64,000 nt of DNA from Arion vulgaris. Lineage: Eukaryota; Mollusca; Gastropoda; Stylommatophora; Arionidae. Positions 26,501-32,999 of this stretch are shown here, in pieces. The number at the start of each line of letters is the position of its first letter. Position 1 is the first letter of the stretch. The DNA lies in assembly GCA_020796225.1 (NCBI GenBank), contig CM036761.1, positions 33,748,928-33,812,927 of the forward strand, given 5' to 3'. A program made the position numbers and the translations under genes. A model generated the notes under the pieces. That model worked only from the letters and a program-made list of their open reading frames with translations, was not told where the DNA came from and searched no databases.

Positions 26501-28653
26501 GCTACAATTTTGATCATATATTCATAATTTGTATAGGTTTAGTCTTTCTTCACTTATATGTTATATATAGTTTGTATTTTACAAAGTTATAACTTATATT
26601 TCAATATCTTATCTTCATTCAGGCGTTTATATCGAGATCGATTACGTTTATGGACTCACGTGGCACTGGCAGTTCTAGTTATTCTCACAGTTTTGTCTTT
26701 CCTAGGAGAAAAGGTGAGCATTATCAAAGAATTGAGTTCAGCCATTCAATAGATATTTTCTTCAGAGAAAAAACATCAAGTTTGATGGCAGCGGACAAAT
26801 GTAATTAGGAAAAAAAAAGGAATATATTTAGTTGATGTAATTATGGGAGCCAATATCACAAGACAAGCTGTCCGATGGAACCCCCAGGGCAATAGAGGTA
26901 GGGAAGACCCAGGAACACCTGGAGACAGGAGTAGGAGTTGGAGACGTAATGCAAGAAAATGGGGAGAGAGTGGATAGATCTGGAAAAGATTACCTTGGAA
27001 AGGTAGGCTTGGAAGGCCTTGGTTGCGGACCTATGCTTACCTAGGTGTGAAGGGTAAAGAAGAAGAATTTGTGAGCTCTCTTGCAGCACAAGAGTGGACA
27101 AAAATTAAGATTGTTTAAAGAAACTTTTAGTATATATTAAGCGACAGCAGTAAAACTGTAGCAATGGCGAAACAAGTAAAAATAAAATACTGTAGTTTTA
27201 TAAAATACAAAAACAATAACAATATATGGCAACGTTTTGACCAAAAGGCCTTTATCTAGCAATGAATACAATAGAAGTGAAGAAATTCACTTCTTACACG
27301 GCACACTACATATAGAATCAGACATCAAATTCCTAACAACCCTAATATGCAAATCTGTGACTAAAAACAAATAACAAAATAAATGCAAAGAACTAGAAGT
27401 GGAAAAAAGAAGATAAACAATAAAAATCAAACATATATATAACATATTGACATTTAACATATACAATATGGAGCATGAGAAGAGAAAGTACTAAGAAGCG
27501 TATGAATGTAGTGTGTCGAGTTCATGAGGTCGCAAGGTACGATATAAAGATATAAAACTATTTTCAAGAGCAAATCGACTTCAGTCATCAGAGGAACATG
27601 ATCGGATGACTGTGACCTGGATATTGCGAGCTCCCAAATGGTCCGTTCCAGTTAAATGAGTGGCTACAGGGGTCACAGAGCATTTACTTATATCACGTAA
27701 GTGTTGGCCAAAACGGTCAGTAAGCATTTTGCCAGTTTCACCTATATATGCTTTGTCACAACGTTTACAAGTGATACCTAGATTATTTTACGGAACTCAC
27801 ACGTAAAATCATCCTCAATAACAAAAGTAGCTTTAGGAAAAGATACAGTACAGGTCTGTATCACATAATCAGACCGGACGGTGCCAAAATGACCCTGGAC
27901 ATTGGATTTAAAGCGGCTGTGTACTAACATATCCTTAAGATTTCTGTCCTGTCTGTAAGCCACCAGAGGATAGTTTTGAACTGACTGAAACCCGCTGAAA
28001 AAGTATCACCATTTGGTTCAAATCTGCTTATTCTTTCAGTATAAAACTGACGTATATCACAGCTGAATTCCCATGTCTGAAGAACATTCCATTATCCAGG
28101 TTGGTGTATGTGTCTGGATGAGGTCATCATCTCTTTTTCCAGAACTACTTCATCTTTTGTCATCACACTGCTACCGGGTGTTGCCTAGTCTCATGGTTTT
28201 CTGTTTTTGTCTTGCGCTGTTCTAGTGGCATGGGTGATTGTTATTTTTGCTCTTTGACAGGATTCTGCTATACCATCTAACCATCTTTTTCATGGTCTTC
28301 CTCTCACCTTCTTTCCTAATGTTCTGTTGTAGAAGACTCTGTATACTGTGGAGTTTGGATGAATTTTTGTTAAGTGGCCAAACCACTTCATTCTTTGTTT
28401 CTCTATGTTTTCAGACTAAAAAGTTTAATTTATATTTAAAAAAAATAATTTGGAAGCTATGATAGTTATTTGTTTTATTCTGTAGATTGACAATCTTAGA
28501 AGAAAGTGGACATATCGCAAAAGGCGACAGCGTCAGGGATCCTCAAGTTTAGAAACAACAACTCCAAGTGATTCATCCGTAACTGAGTCCACCAAATCTC
28601 CAGACTCGTCTTGCCCCCCATACTGGCGGCAGGACATTGTAGAGACTGTATGA
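1605..28653 (+). CDS. GNPTAB: GlcNAc-1-phosphotransferase alpha/beta precursor, 3' part (12 exons)
   Basis: Exons: 1605-2536, 4851-4952, 8456-8655, 10705-10857, 13645-13711, 14821-14931, 16103-16188, 18594-18692, 19804-19858, 22446-22558, 26623-26713, 28486-28653. All joins keep frame, giving about 725 codons to a TGA. The joined protein shows the family landmarks in order: a charged coiled coil, [36 protein letters not shown], the EF-hand loop [47 protein letters not shown], then one transmembrane helix and a basic tail. These match animal GNPTAB, the Golgi enzyme that moves GlcNAc-1-phosphate onto mannoses of lysosomal enzymes as the first step of the mannose-6-phosphate tag. The N-terminal anchor, Stealth CR1/CR2, Notch repeats and DMAP-binding domain must lie upstream. 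The C-terminal tail looks longer than in mammals. Confidence 0.95.
1703..1831 (+). repeat. 24-bp coding tandem repeat (KQKLAEEE)n in GNPTAB
   Basis: Five consecutive 24-bp units, then a partial sixth, encode KQKLAEEE variants in frame inside the first exon. The first three are nearly identical and the last two have drifted ([16 protein letters not shown]). They predict a highly charged single alpha-helix or coiled coil. Units of 24 bp can expand or contract without breaking the frame. Confidence 0.95.
3093..3310 (+). mobile_element. LINE C-terminal fragment (zinc-knuckle-like end)
   Basis: Encodes [20 protein letters not shown], then MCRDVD. The WxCPxC tail recurs in minus-strand fragments at 34415-34633 and 34890-35010 and is typical of the end of invertebrate non-LTR polyproteins. 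It sits inside a SINE-B copy, whose halves continue on either side. Confidence 0.6.
4185..4438 (-). mobile_element. SINE-A copy
   Basis: Near full-length reverse copy, from tcttcttctttgcgttcg to gggcccggtaaccactcggg on the + strand. Confidence 0.8.
4851..4952 (+). CDS. GNPTAB: GNPTAB exon with FPWEKK motif
   Basis: Acceptor gcctcctcag|ATG, donor ATGGAG|gtagga. It has 34 codons, phase 0 on both sides, reading [14 protein letters not shown], then [15 protein letters not shown]. The PWEKK segment resembles the short conserved motif that vertebrate GNPTAB carries shortly before the alpha/beta cleavage site. The exon starts with ATG, but this is internal to the protein. Confidence 0.9.
4990..5300 (-). 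mobile_element. probable LINE 3' fragment
   Basis: Starts after ttcttcttcttc and, read on the minus strand, resembles the ends of RNase H-bearing LINEs elsewhere in the window (compare 38680-39060). The reading frame is broken. Confidence 0.4.
5317..5546. repeat. 46-bp tandem repeat, five copies
   Basis: Five head-to-tail units begin at 5317, 5363, 5409, 5455 and 5501, each with ATAATCATATACAGTGTTTG and CTACTGCAGATTTTCTC. Units differ by only one or two bases, so the array is young. It lies in a GNPTAB intron. Confidence 0.95.
5815..6440 (+). mobile_element. SINE-A 5' piece joined to RNase H-type LINE tail
   Basis: A SINE-A head (5815-5925) runs straight into a broken LINE C-terminal region ([15 protein letters not shown], then [17 protein letters not shown]) that ends in gcagaagaagaag at about 6330. 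The same LINE piece recurs at 22810-23215 and 25735-26030. Confidence 0.65.
6477..6720 (-). mobile_element. LINE reverse-transcriptase C-terminal fragment
   Basis: Encodes [20 protein letters not shown] and [20 protein letters not shown] on the minus strand. This is the conserved end of an endonuclease/RT-type LINE; the same end occurs on + at about 49780-50030. Confidence 0.7.
7012..7807. mobile_element. Mutator-like (MULE) element with FLYWCH remnant
   Basis: It is flanked by a 9-bp duplication GTGCTAGAG (7003-7011 and 7808-7816), the size typical of Mutator-like elements. Both ends are long inverted repeats built from many degenerate GCGCCAAAACG units (7020-7145, inverted at 7672-7800); the outer ends CGATACGTGAC and CGAAGCAGGAC match imperfectly. 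Between them on + is a FLYWCH zinc-finger fragment. No transposase core is present, so this is a non-autonomous 796-bp copy. Confidence 0.85.
7440..7665 (+). pseudogene. FLYWCH zinc-finger domain fragment, frameshifted
   Basis: One frame reads [20 protein letters not shown], then [12 protein letters not shown] second frame continues with [20 protein letters not shown] and HG. Together they match the FLYWCH pattern (G.KL.HKGY.Y, FWRCE.KN, C.AR.HT, H.H), which often accompanies MULE transposases. The switch near 7569 and the absence of the expected middle cysteine show decay. Confidence 0.75.
8068..8275 (-). mobile_element. SINE-E copy, tRNA-derived
   Basis: Minus strand reads ATGGCTAAATGGTTACACCC, then TGGGTTTGAATCC (A/B box-like), then CAGAGACCCCTAGGATTGTT. 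Confidence 0.75.
8456..8655 (+). CDS. GNPTAB: GNPTAB exon: alpha/beta cleavage site and Stealth region
   Basis: Acceptor tatcttccag|GAT, donor GACAG|gttagt; phase 0 in, phase 2 out, 200 bp. It encodes [19 protein letters not shown], then [20 protein letters not shown]. The second block is a highly conserved segment of the GNPTAB/Stealth catalytic region. RHLL before Asp (8513-8527) fits the site-1-protease pattern R-x-hydrophobic-x and sits where the human precursor is cut before DTFADS. Confidence 0.95.
8795..9045 (+). mobile_element. SINE-B copy
   Basis: From tggtgctgggcccaagaaag to an (AAG)n tail (gaagaagaagag at about 9035); full core and the TAGTCGCATAATTGGCACAA segment are present. Confidence 0.8.
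9170..9570 (+). mobile_element. LINE fragment: RNase H end and C-terminus
   Basis: Encodes [20 protein letters not shown], then [10 protein letters not shown], the end of an RNase H domain (H.G..GNE.AD.LA). It continues, frame-broken, into the downstream LINE tail. Related pieces are at 11885-12480 (-), 16270-16630 (-) and 29200-29510 (+). Confidence 0.8.
10120..10635 (+). mobile_element. SINE-A inserted into SINE-B
   Basis: SINE-B starts at about 10120 (tggtgccggggtccgcaagg ... aagaatagtaccactaacct). It is interrupted by a SINE-A copy (about 10165-10410), and SINE-B then resumes at about 10412 with agtaccactaacct repeated, ending in gaagaagacgaag near 10627. The repeated gagtaccactaacct-like bases look like a target duplication. 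Confidence 0.7.
10705..10857 (+). CDS. GNPTAB: GNPTAB exon: start of EF-hand region
   Basis: Acceptor cttgtgacag|GTT, donor TCTGG|gtaagt. It encodes [20 protein letters not shown], then [10 protein letters not shown] and [10 protein letters not shown]. The 12-residue EF-hand loop is split across the intron in the codon of its glycine. The matching vertebrate segment has the same order (helix, YYYLM, EF loop). Confidence 0.95.
11095..11300 (+). mobile_element. SINE-E copy, tRNA-derived
   Basis: Reads GTTGCTAAGTGTTTAACCCT, then TGGGTTCGAATTTAG, then TTTTTTCAGAGACCTTAGGA. Confidence 0.7.
11460..11610 (+). mobile_element. LINE C-terminal fragment
   Basis: Encodes [20 protein letters not shown], the same segment as [20 protein letters not shown] in the copy at 25900. 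Confidence 0.6.
11885..12480 (-). mobile_element. LINE fragment with RNase H end
   Basis: Minus strand encodes [20 protein letters not shown], then [20 protein letters not shown]. Upstream RNase H sequence continues, broken, to about 12480. Confidence 0.75.
12800..12955. mobile_element. SINE-H copy
   Basis: A copy of the element with GACACTGATGATAGGAAAAA and CACACAAAAATCAGTCA. Related copies lie at 1115-1260, 3610-3925, 21990-22115, 35735-35890, 37505-37645 and 41055-41110, in both directions. Confidence 0.55.
13330..13480 (+). mobile_element. SINE-F copy, tRNA-derived
   Basis: Reads TGTAGCTTAAGTGGTAGTGA, then AGTTCAAACTCTG, then GCAGTTTGGAAG and ATAAGTGGTGCCTAGAAAAT. Confidence 0.7.
13645..13711 (+). 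CDS. GNPTAB: GNPTAB exon: EF-hand loop second half
   Basis: Acceptor attactcag|GGT, donor TTGGAG|gtaagt. It completes the split Gly codon and reads [20 protein letters not shown]. With the previous exon it gives DTDRSGVLSDRE, with D1, D3, S5, G6 and E12 of a canonical calcium-binding loop. It is 67 bp long. Confidence 0.95.
14530..14775 (+). mobile_element. SINE-A copy
   Basis: From CCGAGTGGTTACGGGGTCCA to GACGTAAAGAAGAAG, about 45 bp before a GNPTAB exon. Confidence 0.8.
14821..14931 (+). CDS. GNPTAB: GNPTAB exon ending at a GC donor
   Basis: Acceptor tccttcctag|ACT. It has 37 codons, [19 protein letters not shown] and then EVYYDKNM. The donor is ATG|gcaagt, so the next intron (14932-16102) is GC-AG. 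The frame into the following exon is kept only with this boundary, and the rest of the donor matches U1 well. The protein aligns with the LTGLE...INCS region of vertebrate GNPTAB. Confidence 0.92.
15080..15745 (+). mobile_element. LINE RT C-terminal fragment
   Basis: Encodes [20 protein letters not shown], then [20 protein letters not shown], the RT thumb region of non-LTR elements. It continues out of frame with [13 protein letters not shown]. Confidence 0.85.
16103..16188 (+). CDS. GNPTAB: GNPTAB exon ([14 protein letters not shown])
   Basis: Acceptor ctctttttgcag|CCT, donor TATAA|gtaagt; phase 0 in, phase 2 out. It encodes [20 protein letters not shown], then SFKPKSKYK. It aligns with the PPVTKSLVTNC region of the human protein. 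Confidence 0.93.
16240..16258 (+). repeat. (AC)n microsatellite
   Basis: A short run of alternating ac lies just downstream of a GNPTAB donor. Confidence 0.8.
16270..17345. mobile_element. LINE fragments in opposite orientations
   Basis: 16270-16640 is a minus-strand RNase H-type LINE end (cactccggacag, gcattgatgaggtctgc). 16920-17345 on + is a different LINE tail (gggttgggcatactctatgg, cctggagacgaagt); the same tail recurs at 36190-36375. A perfect 31-bp inverted repeat lies between them. Confidence 0.6.
16731..16829. repeat. perfect 31-bp inverted repeat (hairpin)
   Basis: Arm 16731-16761 (starting AACTAAGCAACTATGTATTT) is exactly complementary to 16799-16829, around a 37-nt loop. No transposon ends were recognised at its borders. 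Confidence 0.95.
17660..17910 (+). mobile_element. SINE-B copy
   Basis: From tgggctcgcaaggaccaaga, through GGCTTACTTGTAGGTGCATA, to the tail cttgaagaagag. Confidence 0.8.
18030..18450 (-). mobile_element. LINE fragment, decayed
   Basis: Minus-strand sequence resembles the RT downstream regions at 28240-28410 (tccatcttctccatgttcttcctcttt on +). No long frame survives. Confidence 0.45.
18594..18692 (+). CDS. GNPTAB: GNPTAB exon ([14 protein letters not shown])
   Basis: Acceptor tttactatttcag|AAC, donor CCCAA|gtaagt. It encodes [20 protein letters not shown], then QLDDIRKHP. This is one of the most conserved blocks of the family and includes an N-V-S glycosylation sequon. Confidence 0.97.
18700..19800. 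other. AT-rich intron sequence, nothing recognised
   Basis: This GNPTAB intron shows no exon, SINE box or inverted terminal repeat that I could support. Confidence 0.5.
19804..19858 (+). CDS. GNPTAB: GNPTAB exon ([12 protein letters not shown])
   Basis: Acceptor tctttgatag|AAA, donor AGAACT|gtaagt, 55 bp. It encodes [18 protein letters not shown], matching the CLNDNIDH block of the family. Confidence 0.95.
19885..20140 (-). mobile_element. SINE-F copy, tRNA-derived
   Basis: Minus strand starts at GGGCGTCTGTAGCTTAAGTA, with a B box-like segment near 20070-20085. Its far end is attgtggcatatcctataca on +. Confidence 0.75.
20285..20690 (+). mobile_element. SINE-G copy (about 400 bp)
   Basis: It has a tRNA-like start with GGGTTCGTTCCTC and then GATCCCTGATTGTATTATAG. 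It matches, in reverse, 62935-63330. Its end, gatggtccaatcaatcaa, corresponds to ttgattgataggaccatc there. Confidence 0.65.
20850..20945 (+). mobile_element. LINE tail fragment
   Basis: Encodes [20 protein letters not shown], like the NQHRTG...LRYLLGR C-terminal segment of the LINEs at 25200 and 34900. Confidence 0.5.
21000..22445. other. AT-rich intron with one SINE-H copy
   Basis: A SINE-H-like copy at about 21990-22115 (TCTGACTGATTTTTGTATGA). Short ORFs such as 21383-21580 show no recognisable domain. Confidence 0.5.
22446..22558 (+). CDS. GNPTAB: GNPTAB exon ([15 protein letters not shown])
   Basis: Acceptor ttcaattcacag|GTC, donor GAATG|gtgaga. It encodes [20 protein letters not shown], then [18 protein letters not shown]. 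This is a strong family block just before the membrane anchor. The last Trp codon is split by the intron. Confidence 0.97.
22605..23340. mobile_element. stack of LINE fragments and SINE-A piece
   Basis: 22605-22790 is a minus-strand RT tail ([20 protein letters not shown]). 22810-23215 is a + RNase H-type LINE end with a gcagaagaagaag tail. 23225-23340 is a partial minus SINE-A. Confidence 0.65.
23350..24150. other. intron stretch, nothing recognised
   Basis: No exon or repeat in this part of the 22559-26622 intron could be supported. Confidence 0.45.
24404..24687 (-). mobile_element. SINE-C, tRNA-derived, with 12-bp target duplication
   Basis: Flanked by ATCAGAGATAGT on both sides (24392-24403 and 24688-24699). 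Minus strand: GAGAGCCGCTGTAGCGTAGT (A box region), then GGGTTCAGCTCC (B box), body, and a T-rich end. Sister copy at 49102-49378; an old fragment near 120-165. Confidence 0.9.
24850..25055 (-). mobile_element. SINE-D, tRNA-derived
   Basis: Minus strand begins near GCCCGCCTGCCCAGCGTGTT, with TAGCGCATTGGACTACGGGT and GGGTTCAATTCTG as A/B boxes. Second copy at 51025-51215. Confidence 0.8.
25200..25305 (-). mobile_element. LINE tail fragment
   Basis: Minus strand encodes [20 protein letters not shown], the C-terminal segment shared with other RNase H-type LINEs here. Confidence 0.6.
25308..25493 (+). repeat. 93-bp tandem duplication inside a LINE remnant
   Basis: Two essentially identical 93-bp units start at 25308 and 25401 and encode [20 protein letters not shown], then [10 protein letters not shown], an RT C-terminal motif. 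The duplication keeps the frame. Confidence 0.95.
25494..25623. repeat. GAAGGTAATTGACA minisatellite
   Basis: About eight units of GAAGGTAATTGACA, some with an added TTAACC, follow directly after the 93-bp duplication. Confidence 0.9.
25640..26240 (+). mobile_element. LINE C-terminal fragment (RNase H type)
   Basis: Encodes [20 protein letters not shown], then [20 protein letters not shown] and [20 protein letters not shown]: the cysteine/histidine end of an RNase H-type LINE. It is followed by a piece of another RT tail to about 26240. Confidence 0.75.
26623..26713 (+). CDS. GNPTAB: GNPTAB exon: C-terminal transmembrane anchor
   Basis: Acceptor tcttcattcag|GCG, donor GAAAAG|gtgagc. It encodes [20 protein letters not shown], then [10 protein letters not shown]: a basic stretch followed by one hydrophobic helix. 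This is the beta-subunit anchor that holds the enzyme in the Golgi. Confidence 0.95.
26850..27070 (+). mobile_element. LINE tail fragment
   Basis: Same family as 15540-15745 (cacaagacaagctgtccgat; cctacctagg-type end), finishing in aaagaagaagaa. Confidence 0.65.
27220..28000 (-). mobile_element. Penelope-like element remnant with GIY-YIG domain
   Basis: Minus strand encodes [20 protein letters not shown] and [13 protein letters not shown]. After a stop it continues [20 protein letters not shown] and RFGQHLRDI: the linker and GIY-YIG endonuclease of Penelope-like elements. The end at 27225-27260 (caacgttttgaccaaaaggc) is the usual PLE 3' signature. At least one stop breaks it. Confidence 0.85.
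28130..28420 (-). mobile_element. LINE fragment upstream of GNPTAB last exon
   Basis: Minus-strand remnant similar to 18030-18190 (accatctttttcatggtcttcctc on +). Short and decayed. Confidence 0.4.
28486..28653 (+). CDS. GNPTAB: GNPTAB terminal coding exon, cytosolic tail and stop
   Basis: Acceptor tttattctgtag|ATT. It has 55 codons, then TGA at 28651-28653. It reads [17 protein letters not shown], a Ser/Thr-rich stretch, and ends WRQDIVETV. The basic cluster after the membrane helix fits a cytosolic tail, and a terminal Val is also seen in vertebrates. No poly(A) signal was assigned with confidence. Confidence 0.9.
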   Translation: MDNLRRKWTYRKRRQRQGSSSLETTTPSDSSVTESTKSPDSSCPPYWRQDIVETV

Positions 28654-30059
28654 CAATTACTGCTAGGGCTGCTGTCTCCATGTGTCATATTTGTTATTTT
28701 ATTGCTTGTCTTCCTTGCCAATGTGATTGTGATAGTTCTTCATATTTCTACATGACATCTATATTATCTATATGTGTATGTTTGACTGTCTGTCTTACCA
28801 TAGTGAATTTTATTGAGATATATCAGCTTAAGAAAGATATAGCCTTCAAGATAAGAAGTCACTCAAGAGTAGTATATCCCTTCAGACGTCGCTTTCATCA
28901 CATCCCGCTGAAAAACTCTCAGTCTCTAGCAAGTTCGCCCACTTCTTTCCAACATCAGTTCAAGGTTACTTTGATGTCCTGCTGACACCTTCATCTTGGT
29001 TGTGCTCTGCCTCATACTCCAGAAACCATGCATTCCATTACCACTCTTTCCAAACCACCGTGATGTTTGATGTGGTCAAAATATGATATCATCCGGGGAC
29101 AATATGTTAATTATGAGTCAATGCTCCTTGACATGCAGGTCTTGTAGGCTGTCTTTGTTTTTAAGAAGTCACTAGTGCTACCTATCTAGCCAGAAAAAGA
29201 GAATAACAGTGAGAGAGCAGATGCACTGGCAAGCAAAGCTGCATTTGAGAATGGGTCTTATATGGACAAATGCGACAGCATCAATGCTCTAAAAGAAAAC
29301 ATGCGCTCTGAAGATTTAAACAAAAAGATAGGTATTCTCTATGTGTTTACTCAAGTTATGCATACCAATAGATGCGGCAAGACGGGAAAACCATGAGAAA
29401 AGTCCCAGTACAGGACGGATCAACCAATACAGACTGGGAGTTGTTAGTCTAAACACATTGAAATACCTGCTTGGGAGGAGTAATTATGGACATGAGTGAT
29501 GAATACGATCCTCAAATGAATAATCAGATGATAGTCTGTTTCTTGGAAACCATGGGACCTGTGGTGAAACGGAATACGTGAAATTAATATGGTATTGGGC
29601 ATATATGGTTGAAAATATTCAACGGAACCAATGTTTTGACCAATAGGCTTCGTACAGATTTTCTGTCATTACAATGAATTTTAAAAGCCCTTCCAAAAAT
29701 GAACATGTTTATTGTGAATTATACAAGCCTTCTTTATTTTGTAAAAATAGCATCTGTTGTAAACATTTATAACATTAAGCAAGGAATTTTGACTGATTAT
29801 TTTTTTTCTAGCTTTGTTGTAGGTATTTCGAGTCTGGAATGAAGAACTTTTGTGTTTGTTTGAATGTTAACAGCCCTAGCAGTTTCCTTTTATGTCTTGT
29901 TTGTTATTTTATAATTTTCCTTTTTTCAATGATTTTTAATGCAATCCACATTGTACAGTTAGAATGGATTGCTATTATTTATTCTTTTCTTACTATGTTC
30001 ATCCAAATTTTGTTGCCATTATTGTTTTTTGGTTAAAGTACAATCTGCTTTTTAGTTTG

Positions 30060-30385
30060 CGAACAATACTGAACTTAAAAGGGGATGAATTCACAGTAAG
30101 TTATGAAGTCAGAAAAATGTCTGGTCAACCACTTGTAACAATTGTTATAAGAAAGAGAAGATGGATATATGTTGGGCACACTCTGAGAAGAAATGATCAA
30201 AGAATCACAAATGTAGTCATTGAAGTGGGAGGCAAAGGGTTTAAGAAAGAAAGAATAGGAACTTTGCTGAGAGAGGCGAGAAATATTGGACTACATTCCA
30301 TAGATGAGATTGAATGTTTTGCCCAGGATAGAGTGGTATGGAGAAAATGCTTGCCCTATGTAACATATGATGGTACTAGAGGTAT
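30060..30385 (+). mobile_element. LINE RT C-terminal fragment
   Basis: Encodes IRKRRWIYVGHTLRRNDQRI, then LLREARNIGLHSIDEIECFA and QDRVVWRKCLPYVTYDGTRG. Same family as 45640-46180 (-) and 61840-62110 (+). Confidence 0.8.
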
Positions 30386-30669
30386 ATAATAATAATACGT
30401 TCTGTTTTTCTTTGCTAATGCAATTCAATATGTACACTTAGAAAGAATTGCTATTATTTATTATTCTTGTCTTGATTATGTTCAACCAAATCCAGCCAAA
30501 TTTTTTTTCCATTATTTTTTAAATTAAAGTACATTTTGTTTTTGTTTGTTAATGCAATCCATATGGTACAGTAGAATTGTTATTATTTATACTTGTCTTA
30601 ATTATATTCAGTCAATGTTTTGTTTCCATTGTTATTTTTTAGTCAAGTATATTCTGTTTTATCAGTCCA

Positions 30670-31145
30670 ACAACATCACATACCAGCTTACCCCAATCTT
30701 GAAACACCCAGCAATTCCAGTAGAGACTAAAAGACAGATGATAAATGCAATCTTTATACCAACACTGTGCTACCAGTGCCAAACATGGGCACTGACAAAA
30801 TAACAAGAAAGGAAAATTATCACATGTGAAATGAGATGCTTGAGGAAAGCAGTAAATAAAACAAGAAGAGACCATATAAGAAATGAGGAAATTAGAAGAA
30901 CAGTTGGAACAACACCTGCTATTAGATTTATTGAAAAACAGAGACTCAAATGGTTTGGCTACTTGGTCAGAATAAACCCGAATACACCAGTTGCAAGAGC
31001 GTACAACCTGAAAATGGAATCGCCAAGAGGAAGGGGCAGACCAAGAGAAATATGGGTTGATGGAGTTACAGACATCTTAAAACTCCACAATACCACAGCA
31101 AATCAAGCGACAGAGTATGCACTATCTCGGAAACCGATAATTTAG
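30670..31145 (+). mobile_element. LINE RT C-terminal fragment, different family
   Basis: Encodes TPILKHPAIPVETKRQMINA and RLKWFGYLVRINPNTPVARA, then GRGRPREIWVDGV, with one stop between the two halves. Confidence 0.8.
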
Positions 31146-32449
31146 TTAAACCTGCTACGCCTAACGGCAAAAAAGCAGAGAAGGACAAAAGCAAGAAAGT
31201 TATTCTGTTTTTGTTTGTTAATGCAATCCTGAATGCTGAAAATTCCATGGACAGCGAAGAAAACAAACGATGATGTTTTAAATCAGGCCTGCACACAAAG
31301 AAACCTTATCAAAAGAATAAGAGTCAGACAAGGTTTTTCTGGCATATAATGCGAAGAGAGGTTTAGAACATTTGGTGACAACAGGTAAAATTCAGGGAAG
31401 GAGAGATTGTGGAAGACAAGGAGAAGATGTTGGATGGTCTGACATCGGGGTTCGACAAAAGATCGACGTCAAAACTGATTAACTGCACCAAGGAGTGTTG
31501 TGGAGAGATGATCTCCTAAACCGGCATGGCACTTAATTGAATACAATCTATACTGTATAGTTAGAATTGCTATTATTTATAATTATATTTGGTCAATTTG
31601 TGTTTCCATTGTTGTTTCTTAGTTTAGTACATTCTGTTTTTGATTGAAGCTGAAAAAATGTATGCATACATTTTCTCCATACAATATTTTAGTGACATAC
31701 ATGCAGATGCCACAATGTATGTTTGTTAAAGACTATATATAAGTTTGTGGAATTTTGTTCCTTGTTCTTTTGACTGTTTAAATTGGATGAGAATATACTA
31801 TTTTGTCCTTATGTTGTTTGTATAATTAACATTATTGTGACGAGAATTTATATTAGCCATGTAATAATAATATTATATTGTTGTGGGAAAATGATGTATT
31901 TTATATGGGAACAATTAGAAATCTTGTAGTTTTTTTTGTACAACTTGCGTATCATACTCGCAGGTTTGTGGGTGGGATTATGAATATTTGATTATAGCTG
32001 TATGTTGATGCATTACCTGGCCATAGTCATATTTGTCTTTTTGCATTTTAAATAAATATGATGATAGTTTTTACATTCCATACTGGAACATGCCTATAAT
32101 GTAGTTGTCCGAAACTGTAGCTTGTGCTGTATTTGGATTAAAGTGAGGAAAAGTTGCACTGTTTGTCAACCAACAAGGAAATTTAGATCCAGGATTTGTC
32201 AAAATTTGCACATATATATATATATTAACAAGATCTCAGAATAATAGAAACTGATGGCCAGCATCATTCTGGCAATGATCGCTAGTAGAATATAGTCTAT
32301 ATTGTTTTAAAATGTATGTTAATTTTTCTTTTGAAAAACTTTGTTGAATAATTCAGCATAATTATTTGGTTCAATCGAAAACTAATACTTGCAATGAAGT
32401 TTTGTTTGGTTTTCAAAATCATCTTTTCCTGAATTCATGTTTGTGAATA

Positions 32450-32969
32450 TACGAGAGACGTTCAGAAAGTAATGCATGATGGCTGCATAATCAAGGCTAA
32501 ATTTTGTACAGGCTAGCAATTTATGCCCTTGTTTCACGCTGGCTTATAGCCGTAAATGTTGATGGAGATTATGTTGAATAATCGAAAATCGTGGCATATC
32601 CTTTACAGGACGTAGTCATCAACCACAGTAAACGAGTCATTGATTTTCTAGGCACCACTTATATGTTCAGTAGTTTGCCATTGCTTTCTGAACGGTGAGG
32701 TCTATTTTACCTTTTGTAAAAATTCCACGGCAACGAATTTGCTTCCAAACTGCCTGTCGCAGAGTTTGAACCAGGTACGCTTGGGGTTGTGATCGAGCTC
32801 ACTACCGCCTAGACTACAGACACTCAAAATAATTGTGAGTAATACTGTTGAATAATTCAGATGTTTTAAATGACATGCTCATGTATATTGTATATAAATT
32901 TCATGATTTTTGACTGAACAATTTGTGAGAAAACTGATTTGGAGCATTACTTTCTGAACGCACCTTGTA
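32450..32969. mobile_element. mariner-type MITE with nested SINE-F
   Basis: Inverted ends TACGAGAGACGTTCAGAAAG and TACAAGGTGCGTTCAGAAAG (right end reversed) share GTTCAGAAAGTAATGC, the mariner-type pattern, next to TA dinucleotides. No transposase frame is present. About 240 bp of the interior is a SINE-F copy (32588-32825). Confidence 0.8.
32588..32825 (-). mobile_element. SINE-F copy nested in MITE
   Basis: Minus strand: GTCTGTAGTCTAGGCGGTAG, then TGGTTCAAACTC (B box-like) and GGCAGTTTGGAAGCAAATTC. Ends in a GGCATATCCTTTACAGG segment on +. Confidence 0.8.
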
Positions 32970-32999
32970 TAAACGTAATAGGTTGTATATCATGTGACA

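Larger units (their letters stand above)
28654..32440. repeat. GNPTAB 3' flank with several LINE tails
   Basis: Holds whatever 3' UTR the gene has plus LINE tails: about 28830-29100 (-), 29200-29510 (+, RNase H end), 30060-30385 (+), 30670-31145 (+) and 31210-31540 (+). From 31550 to 32440 I see AT-rich sequence with no recognised feature. Confidence 0.55.
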
